64,000 nt of DNA, taken from positions 7,457,428 to 7,521,427 of the forward strand of contig LR990049.1 of the NCBI GenBank assembly GCA_905147135.1, written 5' to 3'. The DNA is from Blastobasis lacticolella. Taxonomy: Eukaryota; Arthropoda; Insecta; Lepidoptera; Blastobasidae. The position numbers and the translations under genes are program-made. Below, piece by piece: positions 36,325 to 47,834 of this stretch. Each line of letters opens with the position of its first letter. Position 1 is the stretch's first letter. The notes beneath the pieces are model-generated. The model searched no databases, was not told where the DNA came from, and saw nothing but the letters and a program-made list of their open reading frames with translations.

Positions 36325-36390
36325 AGAGTGGAGGAATCGGGGGGAGGCCTTTGCCCAGCAGTGGGATGATTCGGGCTAATATAGAATAGA
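36325..36390 (+). repeat. RTE LINE C-terminal remnant
   Basis: In frame it codes for WRNRGEAFAQQWDDSG and then TAA (36377-36379). This matches the last residues of the RTE ORF seen at 63723-64000 (LWRSLGEAYAQQW). A short imperfect microsatellite-like tail follows. The 142-codon frame on the minus strand across it is a shadow. Confidence 0.65.
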
Positions 36391-37692
36391 TAGGTACTAC
36401 CATATATGTATAGCTTGTGAAGGACCGAGCGACCCGTTGCCGTACTGCGACGTACCTCTGCCTTTTAGCTAAAGTTTCATGACGTTTCATAAAATTTAAA
36501 AGCAACTCAGTAGCTCAGCGTAGTATAGTAGGTTGTACAAAGCGATAATGTTTTAGAAGCAAACTTATACCTATCCGGAATCGGCAGTAGCATTTTATTC
36601 GTCATTAAAACAGAGAAACATTGCAAAGAAAGCCAACGATAACGAGGAATGGTGCGGTCATAGTCGGCTACGCTGGCGGTATGCTAATTCGTTCCAGATT
36701 TTGTTTGGATAGGCTGCCTCATTGTTTACATTAGCATCTTTCTCATCGCAGAGCCTATCTATCAAGCTGAACATCTGCGGAAAAACAGACGATTACGCAG
36801 AATCTCAACATTTCTTTTACACAGGCTACTCTGTACAGCGTGGCGTGGTAATAAAATATATTTTTGAAGTGAAAAAGACTTTTTTACGAGTACGGCGGTC
36901 TCTTGTTCTCTATTCTAATTACAACCGGGTTTGGTAGAGTTGACTATATTTCTTCATTAATGGATCTAGATGCCTGGCCTCCTAGTACTATGCGGGCATC
37001 ACGAGCCTTTTTGTCGCGCACGTGCATTATAACATCGGGCTCTATGGGCGTATAAAAAGAATGTCTGGGCCGCGTCTGCTTCCCTTAGGTTGCAGATGTC
37101 TTTGGCGAGGATGCGCTTTCCTTCTTGTGGAATGTCTGTCTGTGTGTTAATTTTAAAGCCACACAGTGAGTGCTCACGATGGCGGAGCGTCGCTTAAGCG
37201 ATGTCATACGAATTGAAATATGAAACGTAAGCCTATTAATTAAACATATGCATCGGCGCGTGGCGCGGTATTTTATGTTCATTTTTGTCCTCTTCTTTCC
37301 TAAACTCTAACGAAAGGTGACGCAAACGAACTTTTAATGTTAGCTTTGTGTTTAGATACTTTAGTGCGAATGTTAAACGTTACCACCCTGTACACAACTC
37401 TTGAATAAATAGACAGATCATTCTTGGGAAACCGTTGCCGCCGTAACGCGAATAGACAACTATGAATAATACATTGGCGAAGTAATAATCCGCAGGCACC
37501 ATTGCGGAATATGTGATTTTGTTTATTTGCGACGATATAGTTTATGGGTGCAGTGACTCGGCCATAATTCAGGATGGTAATAAATATTTTTGGCAGCGCC
37601 CGTTGGCGATTAATACGGCTATGGCGTCGGCAAAAATGAAAAGTATTGATTGATTCATTTAGGTTTCATGGTATCAATATATTTTCGTATTG

Positions 37693-38053
37693 AAGAGCGT
37701 CGGTGGCTGAGCGGTTAGAGTATGCAACTCGTAAGCCAGAGGTCCCGGGTTCGAATCCCGCTCCGGCCATGTACCAATGACTATTTTCTGAGTTACGTAC
37801 ATTACCTGAATACTAACCGATGCTCTTACGGTGAGGGAAAACATCGTGATGAAACCTGCACATTCAGGTGACTGGATGTGTAACCATGATCCAATCTGGT
37901 CAGGTTCCCCTGGTAGCAGGGTCATGGAGGTCAGATGGCAGTCGCTCCACTGTAATTACCTGACCTGCCAAATCCAGGATCATGGTCAAGGCGGACCCCA
38001 GGCCCTCGTGCGCGAGAGCTCAACCGGGACATTAACGCCAAGATGATGAATAA
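37693..38053 (+). mobile_element. Full-length tRNA-derived SINE with 12-bp target duplications
   Basis: The head (37695-37770) is tRNA-like: GGTGGCTGAGCGGTTAGAG as box A and GGTTCGAATCCC as box B, the internal RNA polymerase III promoter. The 7-bp acceptor ends do not pair well, so it is not a working tRNA. The body carries CTTACGGTGAGGGAAAACAT and the ACCATGATCCAATCTGG block. The tail AAGGCGGACCCCAGGCCCTC...GGGACATTAACGCCAAGATGATG copies the RTE LINE end at 42652-42716. ATTTTCGTATTG occurs on both sides (37681-37692 and 38054-38065), a perfect target-site duplication, so the insertion is fairly young. Fragments lie at 1735, 9742, 20107, 27991, 28247 and 56390. Confidence 0.9.
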
Positions 38054-38142
38054 ATTTTCGTATTGGGATCATTGTAAACGAGTGTTTTCGACTTCCGACT
38101 TGTAAGCTTTTGCCATTACTCAGAAAGAAATGAGACATAGTA

Positions 38143-38313
38143 AGGGTGTATCTAAATCTTGCGCCGTACCAGCTAGCAAAAAAAAATTGCCAGTACCTAA
38201 CTTTTCTTTTTGCTGCCAAGGCTCGCGACGCATGTGATTCTACAATTGCTTCGGGCTGCAAAATGCTGAAAGCCGTTGCTGCAACGGCGCGATCGCGAGA
38301 TCTGGACTCACCA
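38143..38313. mobile_element. GC-rich MITE, family M2 copy 1
   Basis: Left end AGGGTGTATCTAAATCTTGCG is preceded by TA; right end CGCGAGATCTGGACTCACC is its imperfect inverse. The interior has GCCGTTGCTGCAACGGCGCG. The copy at 58741-58962 has the same ends and the same GCCGTTGCTGCAAC block. The right terminal bases have mutated, so the second TA is not visible. A 97-codon plus frame and a 112-codon minus frame overlap it and are not gene-like. Confidence 0.6.
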
Positions 38314-38754
38314 GGATTGTGCAATTTTAAGGGAAGAACTAACGTATGTTGTCAGCTATCCTCGATTACACAAATTAATAGTCTCATTTACAATAAATAT
38401 TGTGGTATGTATGTAGTAGGTATGTGCAAAAACAGATAGCGTGCCCAGTATCTACAGAAAGTCGCCGGTAAAATAATGCAAATCGGCTAGTTTGGTTTTA
38501 TCGAGAGAGTAAATCCGAAGCCGCCTTTAGCCGATACCTATGTTCTACTCATCGTCTTGTACTGTGTAACCAAACATGACCACACAAAAACTATACATCC
38601 ACAAGTTCAGTCAACCACTCCACAACGGAAGCGTTGAAACCGCAACATAATTCCTGGAACAATTAAATACAATCGAGTGCTCATTGAAACAGCGGCATAT
38701 CAAAACTAATAAATCGTTAGAGTGAAATAATCGTGTCATTTCAGTGCCGCAGCC

Positions 38755-38788
38755 GGCGGGCGAGGGCGGGGGCGGGGGGCGGGCGGGG
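38755..38788 (+). other. G-rich tract, G-quadruplex-prone
   Basis: 34 bases carry six runs of three or more G (38758-60, 64-66, 68-72, 74-79, 81-83, 85-88) separated by 1-3 nt. That satisfies the standard G-quadruplex pattern. It stands out in AT-rich DNA and is followed by a CpG-rich flank to about 38822. No gene start is seen next to it. Confidence 0.8.
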
Positions 38789-39453
38789 TAATCGTGCGCA
38801 ACCGCTGCGCTTGCACTGCAGCTAGGGATGTGTGGACATGAAGAGCCGAGAGCTTACTGCAACTAAAATAAATGTTGATACCGAAAATATACATGTGATA
38901 TCGATGAAAATAAAAATCTTTGACGAAGTCCGGGCGTAACGTAACTTTAGAACGGCTTTACTAATTGGGCTAATTCTTTTTTGTTGTGTTTGTAATTGTT
39001 AGGTTTATGGAAGAAAAAGGTCGTACGGGTAGGTGTAGGGTATGTGTTGGTGGAGGGAGGTGTAGGGCAGGAGGCTGCTGCCCTTTTTATCTGCCAGATA
39101 TTTGGCCGATACCTGCTGTCCGTGTCTACCCATGGTTACCCAAATCGACTTCGATCAAATCGTAGTCGCTGACAGAACCGTACTTGCGACGATACCCTGA
39201 ATATCAAATGTGGAATAATATAGATTAGTCGTTCTCTCAGAAAGTCCGATCTTCAAGTAGAAATGCCAAGTACACGCTTTATAGAGAGTACCTAGACGGA
39301 ATCTGATCTACGCGGCTGCCTTTTTTGGGTACGCACTTTCCTGATAACTTGCAGTAACAATCAGTCTGAATGCATCAGTGCGTTAGGCAACGGTGGTAAT
39401 GATTTTATCCGATTTCCATGCATCTCAGTATTATTTTGTGCTGAAAAATCAAA

Positions 39454-39697
39454 AAATTTTGAAATATACCCAATAAACTAACGTAAACTGGATGCTATGC
39501 GGTTTCAGAGAGTCTAGTAAAGTTCGTACTAGTATGTAGGTATAGTAACTTTATGGTAGGTAGTTCTAACTAATTACTAACAAATTTTTGAAAGGTACCC
39601 GATAAATTTACGTAAATTGTTTGGTATTCGGCTTCACAGAGTCTAGTAAAGTTCGTACTAGAATGTAGATATAGTAACTTTATGGTAGGTAGTTCCT
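39454..39697 (+). repeat. Tandem duplication, period 129 bp
   Basis: AGTCTAGTAAAGTTCGTACT starts at 39511 and again at 39640. ATATAGTAACTTTATGGTAG-like blocks follow in both. The two units differ by scattered substitutions, so the duplication is not recent. Confidence 0.85.
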
Positions 39698-40501
39698 TTT
39701 CCCTTCATTCTCTTTCAATTTATTATTTTCGATCTGATACTTTAATATAATTATTAGTTACTACATATATCTTGCATAGCAATAAAGTCAGAATTAAATT
39801 AATTGTTGTTTTGTTATTGTGACAGTGAAGGTGTTTTGGTCAGGCCTTTGTATCTGATTTCTTTCATCTAAGATTTTTCGTTAACCAATTATAGGAATAT
39901 TTGAATCGTCCATCAAACGAAATCGCGATCAATCCTCAATCCTGACTCGTATCCAGGCCGCATAAAAAAGCAAATAGTCCAATCATCCACAGAGTTTTCG
40001 AACGTTTATTAGCAATATTTCACGACGCATCCGCGTCCATACAGCGCTGGCTACCGACAGAGCCAACGATGTGTCACAAATGCAGGCCTGCGAGCGTCCG
40101 ACTGTTCGAAATCAAAAACAAACTGCACCCGTTCCCCACATCAACGGGCTGTTTGGCACAAATCCTGTGTAATAGATTGGCACACTGGCGTGAATAAGAT
40201 TTATTATTCACGGCGGATTTGTTTTTATTTGGTTGAAAGGTTAGATGGGTCAGCGAATAGGCACAGCAGCGAAGCCCACCAGACTCAAAGCGATACCAAT
40301 GATGCATAAAATTTTTCATAAATAAACTTAATTCGCTATCACAACTACAATGATAATGATTAGTTAGAATTGAGAGAAGAAGACCTGTGCCTAGTAGAGA
40401 GGTGCAGACGTTTAAACAGACGGTCACCTCAAGATTGACAGAGTTCTATTCAGGGAAGTACGAGACAAGCGAGAGTATTTATAACGTAGCAGAACAGCTC
40501 C

Positions 40502-40699
40502 CTGGCCCCAAAAGGCACGGGAAGGAGAGGTTGGCCCAAGAAGCGATGGCTTGACGTCGTCAAGTGTGATATGCGTGCCAACAAGCTCTCCACCAAGGAT
40601 GCCGAAGACCGAGCGAAGCGAGCCAGGAAGTGTAGGAAGGCGGACCCCGGGCCCTCGCGTACCGCACGGGAGCGCACCCGGGACATGACGCCAAGATGA
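40502..40699 (+). pseudogene. RTE LINE C-terminal fragment, copy 1
   Basis: An open frame with no local Met reads KGTGRRGWPKKRWLDVVK, then DMRANKLSTKDAEDRA, and ends with RTRDMTPR and TGA at 40697-40699. This is the terminal part of the RTE polyprotein downstream of the reverse transcriptase. The end merges into GATGATGATG. It is strongly 5'-truncated. Minus-strand frames over it are shadows. Confidence 0.8.
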
Positions 40700-40770
40700 T
40701 GATGAAAATGAGGGAATAGCTCCCTGGCTTAGACTAAGAAAGTGTTTATACGCCTTGTTACAGCCGCATC

Positions 40771-40978
40771 TTTACATAGTATAAAACGAAGTCACTTCCC
40801 GCCGTCTGTATTTATGTACGCTTAGATCTTTTAAACTACGCAACGGGTTTTAATGCGGTTATCAGTAATAGATAGAGTGAATCAAGAGAAAAGTTTGTAA
40901 GCAAGAAAAAAGAGGTAGATGTTGTAGAGGTAGGGCCTAGGTAGGGTAGGGTAGGGGAGTAGGACGCCACGCGACCGA
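40771..40978 (+). repeat. Dispersed repeat family H, copy 2
   Basis: AAAACGAAGTCACTTCCCGC, then TGTACGCTTAGATCTTTTAA, ACTACGCAACGGGTTTTAAT and GATAGAGTGAATCAAGAG, then a GTAGG-type minisatellite (40921-40964) and GACGCCACGCGACCG. The blocks align with 12401, 46612 and 61152. Confidence 0.6.
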
Positions 40979-42298
40979 AGTTGCTCCAAATCCACTTGTT
41001 TTGATATAAACCAATCCATTCCACTAAAACCACGCTCCAATTAGTCCAGAAGACCGTAGCATTGGCCGCTACAAGCAATAAACACCCCGCAAAGTCTCAC
41101 TTAAAGGCGTCACAATAAAGGGTCCGAAGATTATGTTTTAAAGAAAGGCCGAGCGCAGCGGCACCGGCACGCAACGGCCGGTGGGAAACGAAGCTGAAGT
41201 AACAATTACCCGGTCATGCGAGCCCGCAATCCATCACCCACTTGCCGTGTGCCACTGGCAATGGCCACTCGGCTCTACTCTGAGGCAATTTCCGCCCCTC
41301 TTATCTACCTTAACCTGCTAGCATTAACTCCGCTGGGTTTGTTTAACAGAATTAATCCAGTTGACAACAATCTTCGGCAAGGCCGCTGTTTGCGCTTTCC
41401 GAGATTGTGTTTTACTTTTCCATTTTGGGAAGTTTATTTCAGGCGGCGCCGTTCGCACGAACACCAATCGTCGGATCCACAGTTATTTGTCGATTGTTTC
41501 GTCTTGCGACGGCTTTGATTCGGAGCCGTCAAATATTCAATACACATTTTTCACTTGCACCTTTATTTGTACTAAATTACATTTCATTATTTACGAGCTG
41601 ATTGAAAGTCACAACTGTCACTATGGGACCTACATTTCATGCACATAGGTATTATAAGTAGAGCAAAACGCACCTGAGTTGGTTATACCGACTACCTTAT
41701 TCATCAAATCGGAACACAAAAGCTGTGACGTTTGGAGGCCAATAGAAGCGAACTCCTCAGCTCCCTTCCTATCTTTCTCACCGGTAAGTATCCGAACAAA
41801 TCATTTAACTTATTACTCTTTCTATTACATAATAACTCAAAGTTTATAAGAATAGCGTGAATAATGTGACAAACACGCACTCAGAAATACAAACGCCACA
41901 TTATATTAAAGATCCAAGAGCTCGATTTTAAGCTGCTTAAGCTGCCACTGTGTATGCATAATTCTTTAATAAGTAATAGCCTTTTGATATACGGCGACAC
42001 CGTTCATATTTTCCTTTTAAATTTATAGGAAGTTTGCATCGGGACACTTAATTATTTCTCTTGTTTACACAAGATCAAGATTGGTTTCGCTATGAATTAT
42101 TGCTAATGGAAACAATGAAGGTTCAGCACGCAAAGTGCCTAGCTCCGGCAACGCGTTCAATAGGCTGCACTGCGTCGATATTTTATTTATAGTCATCTTT
42201 TAACATCATCTATCCTAAGTACTGGTGCAAATATCTCCAAAGTATTGATGTTTAGTTTTTTCTTTATTTAGAAACAAACAGTCGTTTAACCAAATACA
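40979..42298. other. Intergenic DNA, no gene recognised
   Basis: Three overlapping plus-strand frames of 64-100 codons occupy 41216-41648 in a moderately GC-rich stretch. None has a recognisable motif, and the fact that all frames are open together argues for low stop density rather than coding. The rest is AT-rich. Confidence 0.4.
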
Positions 42299-42720
42299 GG
42301 TGTCATTTGTGACCCCAAAATGCCGATAAAGTTGAAGGGACAGGTCTATAAGACCATCATTAGACCTGCTCTCCTTTACGGTAGCGAGAGATGGCCCCTA
42401 TTAGAGCGGCACAAGCAGGAGCTGCGCGTCACGGAAATGAAGATGCTGCGGTGGATGTGTGGAGTTTCACGGAAGGATCGGGTTCGAAACGCCCACATTC
42501 GGGGTTGCCTTGGCGTCCGTGACATCGCAGATAAGCTGCCCAAATCGCCGGCCCAAGAAGCGATGGCTTGACGCAGTCAAGAACGATATGCGTGCCAATA
42601 AGCTCACCACTAGGGATGCCGAAGACCGAGCGAAGTGGGCCAAGAATAGCAGGAAGGCGGACCCTGGGCCCTCGTGTGGTGCGCGGGGTCGCAACCGGGA
42701 CATGACGCCAAGATGATGAT
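42299..42720 (+). pseudogene. RTE LINE reverse-transcriptase C-terminus with internal deletion, copy 2
   Basis: Frame 1 (42299-42571) carries the RTE signature KLKGQVYKTIIRPALLYGSE, then EMKMLRWMCGVSRKDRVRN and GVRDIADKL. The reading then shifts to another frame (ending at TGA 42714-42716) with RRPKKRWLDAVKNDMRANKL and the C-terminus RNRDMTPR. The RLRWYGH-type segment expected between them in RTE proteins is absent, so there is a deletion with frameshift. The 3' end is GATGATGATGATA. It is dead as a protein, but its last ~65 bp are the sequence mimicked by the SINE. The 89-codon antisense frame is a shadow. Confidence 0.85.
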
Positions 42721-44902
42721 GATACAAATAGTACATTGAACTAGATAATTAAATAGACCTAAAGTACTGATACGCAACTAAAACACTCAATCGACTACAA
42801 CACAGTACTGTACATTTTCTTCGATAAACACCCGATAAGTTGAACAACAATCACACCCAACACACACGAACACCTCGCATAACTCCATTTAATCTTGGCG
42901 GAGACAACTTTTTCAAATTCCGAAGTCAGTTACGGGCGTCATTGAGCAAAACCGCCATTACTTACCTTTACAAACATATAAGGGAAAGTGGAACTTTATG
43001 ATGTTGCGATGTGAACAAAGTTTGATATCGCCCCGGCCACCGAAGTTGGGTGATCGAAAACAATAACAAACGCAAACGACTTTGAAACATTCATTGAAAT
43101 GGAAAGTTTGGTCGTATAGAGCTGAAGGCCGCACCAGGTGGGGGCGTTGAATCGTTAAACTGGACCGGATAGGCGGATATAAAGGCGACTTTGTCAGCTG
43201 CATTACAATCGGTTGGGATTCGACTATTGATTTTAGTTGTATCTTTCCGCTTTTCTAGTGATACCTTCCTTCCTGTAGCCATTTTCTTCACAAACCCAAA
43301 AATGTAAAGTCTATACCAATTTCTCGGACCGTTTTCTCGTTTGCTTTTTTTTTGTTTTTATGCCCACCGCATTGCCACTCGCCGGGCTAACTAAGAACGG
43401 AGGCGAAAAACTCTCATGAGAACCAGCGCGGCGGCCGGCTGGTTATGCTGGACTCACTGTGCAAGCCTAGGCACAAGTAGGTAACTACCAGCTAAACTAC
43501 GCCTTGAGACTGCCTATAGCCGGGAAGGCTTTACAGGCTTCATCGGATGCGACACCCCATCGAATGCGCCCGGCATCGCACGGTATTTTTTGGCTTTTTT
43601 ATACTATAATATGCATTATACATGAAATTCTCTAACGGGTGGTGAAAACCGTATCAAAATCACGCGTTGCGTGGGAGGAGTTAGCGGATATACTGACAGA
43701 CAGACAGATGCGGTAAGCGACTATACCGGCACAGAACCGGCCGTTGTGGAGATCATGATAATGCTGATGATGATGAAAATGATGCTTGTTACGAATCTTG
43801 ACTCTTAAGATGCCTTCACGACGGCTATATCGTGTAGGTATCAATTCTGGCTATGGTAAAAACAAAAAATGTTGAACTTGAATAAAACTTTTTCTCAACT
43901 TTCTTCGAGTCTAGTGAACTATTGTGCTTTGATTTGACCTACGCATAGAACATAATCTGAAACTCTAGTAGACTCGGGCGTGACTTTGATGCCGATTTCT
44001 TTTTGCAATATTTATTTCAAAAGAAAAGCGATCTCACGCAAGAAATAAATCTAAAACTTTTTCAACGAGCTATTTAATAGCTCAGAGAACAATGATTGAT
44101 TACGACAATTATCTCGTTCATTGTCTACGAATACACTTTCATGTCTGAGGTCATGTTGGACTAAATCATTTGGAGCGTAGAACGAACAATGCAAGATGCC
44201 ACATTACAATAATTTCAGAATAAAAAGCGTACTTTGTTCGTAACAGATGAGTGTCTTGCGCCTTATCGCTGTAACGTACAATATTATAAAATGTCGCAAT
44301 AAAGTAAATAGACAGACAAATGCACATAACGCTTCAATTCTAGCACAGGAAAAGGAATCTTATCACCTTATAGTAAGGGTTGGTATTCTCTGCTTTGTGT
44401 GCAAACATAACGCTCAAGGAGAAGGCTCTGTGAAATATTATGAAAACAAATTCGCGTTGAGCACGTTCACTGTGAAAGTAATAAATAAGAGAGCAAAAGC
44501 ACCAAACGCCCGCCTTTGTGCAGACAAACGCAACACATTGTTTGGAAATGTATTAGAAAGTTAGCCTTTTATAGTAGTTGTAGTTGTATCTCAGACATTG
44601 CGGGAAAATTAACAATATATATTCCCTCCTGCGTGATAATGGATTGTAGTCCGACTCCTCAAGTGGGAATGTTATTCTTTTAAACAAACTATTAGACATA
44701 AACGTAGACATAATTCATAACGACATCACAATTCTCGTAATAGCTACATTGAATAGGTTACAATTCTAAATTTTAACTCTACTTAAATCTATTTAAAACC
44801 TACTTAAATTAAGCGATTCGAATATGGAGTAATGCAATGTCAAACTCAGCATTAGCTGCAGCAAAACGATGCCAAACAATTAAATGATATGTTTTCCACT
44901 GA
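42721..44902. other. Intergenic DNA, no gene recognised
   Basis: GC-richer segments at 43370-43590 hold no long frame. A 105-codon frame at 44247-44564 is Lys/Asn-rich without motifs. The probable repeat at 43620-43790 is listed separately. Confidence 0.4.
43620..43790 (+). repeat. Probable dispersed repeat with (GACA)n and an ATG-type end
   Basis: GAAAACCGTATCAAAATCACGC, GGAGTTAGCGGATA and a short GACAGACAGACAGA run resemble a common lepidopteran intronic repeat. It then passes into CCGTTGTGGAGATCATGATA and a GATGATGATGAAAATGATG end. Probably two overlapping old insertions. Confidence 0.35.
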
Positions 44903-44992
44903 GTGACGTGAGTGATACCCCTAGTACAGCAAACGTACATAGGCTGCATAAACTGCTTACCATCAGGCAGGTCGTAAGCTTGTTTGCCATAA
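44903..44992 (+). repeat. LINE tail family C, copy 1
   Basis: GTGATACCCCTAGTACAGCA, AACGTACATAGGCTGC, CTGCTTACCATCAGGCAGG and TCGTAAGCTTGTTTGCC. The same order occurs at 63000-63102. It is probably the 3' UTR of a non-LTR element. Confidence 0.5.
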
Positions 44993-47127
44993 ACTTTGCT
45001 ATAAAACATGTATATCACTAACATTTACGCAAGCTTTCAACCACTTTAAACATTTAACGAATCACAACAGGTTTCCATCTCACAACTCCATCAAGAATAA
45101 TATACTAGGTACTTGCCTGATAGATGAAGGAAAGGACAGCACTTTTATGATTCTTTTATAAGATTAACTGCTCTTTAATCATATTTAATTAATATGTTTG
45201 CGAAATTAATGTATCTTCGTTACACTGCGCATGGATAAACAAAAGCAGAGTATAAAAATATAAATAATAGAGACTATGTCATAGACATGATCCCCAGAAA
45301 GAATAAATTAAATTCAGATAGCAATAATATTAAACTAAACATTAACTTATGATCTTAACTGAACTATCAAACATTATTAGTCAACTGGAAGCATTTTTAT
45401 TTGGCTCTCGAATGATTTCTATGTTATATCAACAACTCTAACCTTATGGTCATTGCCTAGACGATAGTTATATCGCAATAAATAAATAAATAAATAGGTA
45501 TCTCGTAAACCAAGAAAGTAAAGGAACATAAAAATAATCTTTCTCACACGCCATTACGAAGAACATTATTCTATTTGAGAACAACAAGATTCGAACACCG
45601 AATGCGTTCACAATCGTTACGTTCGATATGGTGAAGGAGACAGGAACGAAAAAATATGTTAAACAAGCAATTCACGCGAACCGGAAAACACCTGACGAGG
45701 CAGCCGGGGTTATTCTGGAATCTGGCCACGTGAAAAAATAACATAAAAGAAAACTGGAACTGCTTCATAACATCAGCCGTAAGACCCCTACTGCTGGGCG
45801 TATATAAGCCTTCTCTACGTCTTCCACACTGACGGACTTTGTGTCTTTTGCATCGAACGGCTACATGTAAGGTCGTTCCTATCCGAAACCCCAGAAAATC
45901 ATTACGTGCCTTGATTGTTTTAGGTACCTAGTTGCAAATTTTTAACAAAGATGTTTGATGATATATTATATAGATGATAGAATAAGTTGTAGACATTATA
46001 ATTTTAAATTATTGAGGTAAAACATAAAGTCAAAGTAGCAAACAAAAATTTGTAAAGGACGACTGTATCGCAATGTCACATAGCTGCAAATCGTAAAATT
46101 GTTAATGAGGAGTATGTTACGGCTTTCGCATTAATAAAATATATTTTATTTAAAGCCCAATAAACAACATACACAATTACTCAAGAGACTCCAGCAAGCT
46201 GCACTCGAGCGTCTGTATCACGCAGCGAGAATTTTCTCGCGATGATTTCCATCGCTTTTCGTAAAGGAAAAAACAACGCGTATCCAAGAATAAGGCCCTA
46301 GATCGTCATAACACGTTTGTGCGATATCGTCTACACGACATAGGTACACGTTTCCGCGAGCTCGGAGGTGACGGGGCGGGATCAGCCGCTGTTGGGGGCG
46401 ACAAACGGCCTCCGAGATGTTTATGGCGACCCCGGTGAGGAGTCGCTTAATATTATTGTGCTTTTTATGTATTATAGGTGTGCTGTCAAATCTGAGTAGG
46501 TAAGGGCTATGGCTCACTAGGACACTAGTTGTATACGCGACCAACTAAGTTTTGACAGCTTTGCCTCGATGGATCTTAAGCACATGTTGGGTTAGTGCAA
46601 TTAGTCATATATACATAATATAAAACGAAGTCGCTTCCCGCCGTATGTCTCTCTGTATCTATGTACGCATATATGTTTTAAACTACGCAATGGATTTTCT
46701 TGCGGTTTTCAACAATAGATAGAGTGATTCAAGAGGAAGGTTTATTGGGTATACGTTTATGACCTACCGAGTAATTAAATGTACAACTAGCTACGCAGGA
46801 ATAGTGGATATGACCTTTTCGTAGCAAGGGTTTTTTCAAAAATATGAGTCCGCTGTCCGAGAAATAGGTGGAATAGGGAATGGGAATTTAATAAAGAGTT
46901 GGTTTCGCTTTCACACCATCGAATACTCATAAAATCGACAAAAATTAATTAGGGACTGTATATTTGAATTATCAGGCATTAAGCTGAAAATGAAAATACA
47001 ATGTAAAGTAAAATACTTTTATTCCACTCAGACACACGGTACTTATGACATTAAAAAATATTCATAGAGGGAAAAAATAAGTAAATAGACATAAATATAC
47101 TCTAATCTCGTTATCTGTGCCATGTAG
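44993..47127. other. Intergenic DNA, no gene recognised
   Basis: AT-rich. A (AAAT)n run at 45481-45496 may be another LINE tail. A 108-codon minus frame at 46218-46544 lacks motifs. A short block CTACTGCTGGGCGTATATAAGCC near 45788 resembles the complement of the RTE 3' end. Repeat copy 46612-46762 is listed separately. Confidence 0.4.
46612..46762 (+). repeat. Dispersed repeat family H, copy 3
   Basis: ATAAAACGAAGTCGCTTCCC, TGTACGCATATATGTTTTAA, ACTACGCAATGGATTTT and AGATAGAGTGATTCAAGAGG are followed by AAGGTTTATTGGG. This is the best preserved left part of the family in the window. Confidence 0.6.
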
Positions 47128-47834
47128 AGAACCGAAGAGCTATTAAATAAATTAGACCGTCTTCAAAACGTATGCATAAGGTTCGTCTTTGGACTGCGTA
47201 AATATGACCATGTCTCCGATTTTCGATCTCAGCTCAAGTGGCTTCCCATTCGCTATCGCAGGAACGCTCATGTCCTTTCTATGCTCTACAATGTCCTCCA
47301 CAATCCCTCTGCTCCCTCATATCTCCGCACCAACTTCAATTTCTCCCGGGCCCAAGATAAACCTTATCGCTCAAATGTAAGATCGTCTTTAGCCATCCCC
47401 ATCCATCATTCCGATTTCTTTTCCTACTCCTTCACTGTTCATGCTGCGAGACTGTGGAACTCTCTCCCGCATGTGGTGCGTGACAGTCCGTCACTGCCTA
47501 TATTCAAATAGCGAGTAAAAGACCACTACCTGTCCCTGTCTAGTCAATAAATTTTATTTATTTGTATTGATATGTAGTAGTATTTAAGTGTATAGTATGT
47601 ATGTATTTATTGATATAGTATATAAAAATTAGTCATATTCATATGTATTTTATAATTATTCATTAATTGTGCGCGTCGTATCTGCATTTCTTAGCTAAAC
47701 ATTTCCTTTCTGTAGGCCTGCTGGAAGAAATTTCTTTTAGAAATAAGTAGTGCCTGTTGTGTCAGTTATATCTATGTTATATCTCTGTATTTCTTTATTG
47801 TGTGCAATAAATTGTTAAATAAATAAATAAATAA
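47128..47834 (+). mobile_element. Jockey-type LINE 3' end
   Basis: The frame from 47128 to the TAG at 47509-47511 codes for the ORF2 C-terminus: LDRLQNVCIRFVFGLRKYDH, then LKWLPIRYRRNAHVLSMLYN, then FTVHAARLWNSLP. These are the hallmarks of the region after the reverse-transcriptase fingers and palm in Jockey/CR1-group elements. An early stop just before 47128 and loss of everything upstream show 5' truncation. The 3' UTR of about 320 bp ends in TGCAATAAATTGTTAAATAA and a (AAAT)n tail at about 47815-47834. Confidence 0.85.

Larger units (their letters stand above)
38314..40501. other. Intergenic DNA with a G-rich tract and a local duplication
   Basis: No gene. It holds the G-rich tract at 38755-38788 and the tandem duplication at 39454-39697. 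Around 39000-39070 is a GTAGG-rich stretch like the minisatellite inside repeat family H. A 117-codon minus frame at 40074-40427 lacks motifs. Confidence 0.45.

Noticed and set aside
36077..36505. 142-codon minus-strand gene
   Set aside because: It overlaps an RTE end remnant in the opposite orientation and shows no domain.
37695..37770. tRNA gene
   Set aside because: Box A and box B are present, but the acceptor ends do not pair. The unit is fused to the SINE body and flanked by target duplications, so it is a SINE head.
42467..42736. 89-codon minus-strand gene, and the similar 78-codon frame at 40450-40686
   Set aside because: Both are the same antisense frame over two RTE fragments; their mutual similarity reflects the LINE, not a gene family.
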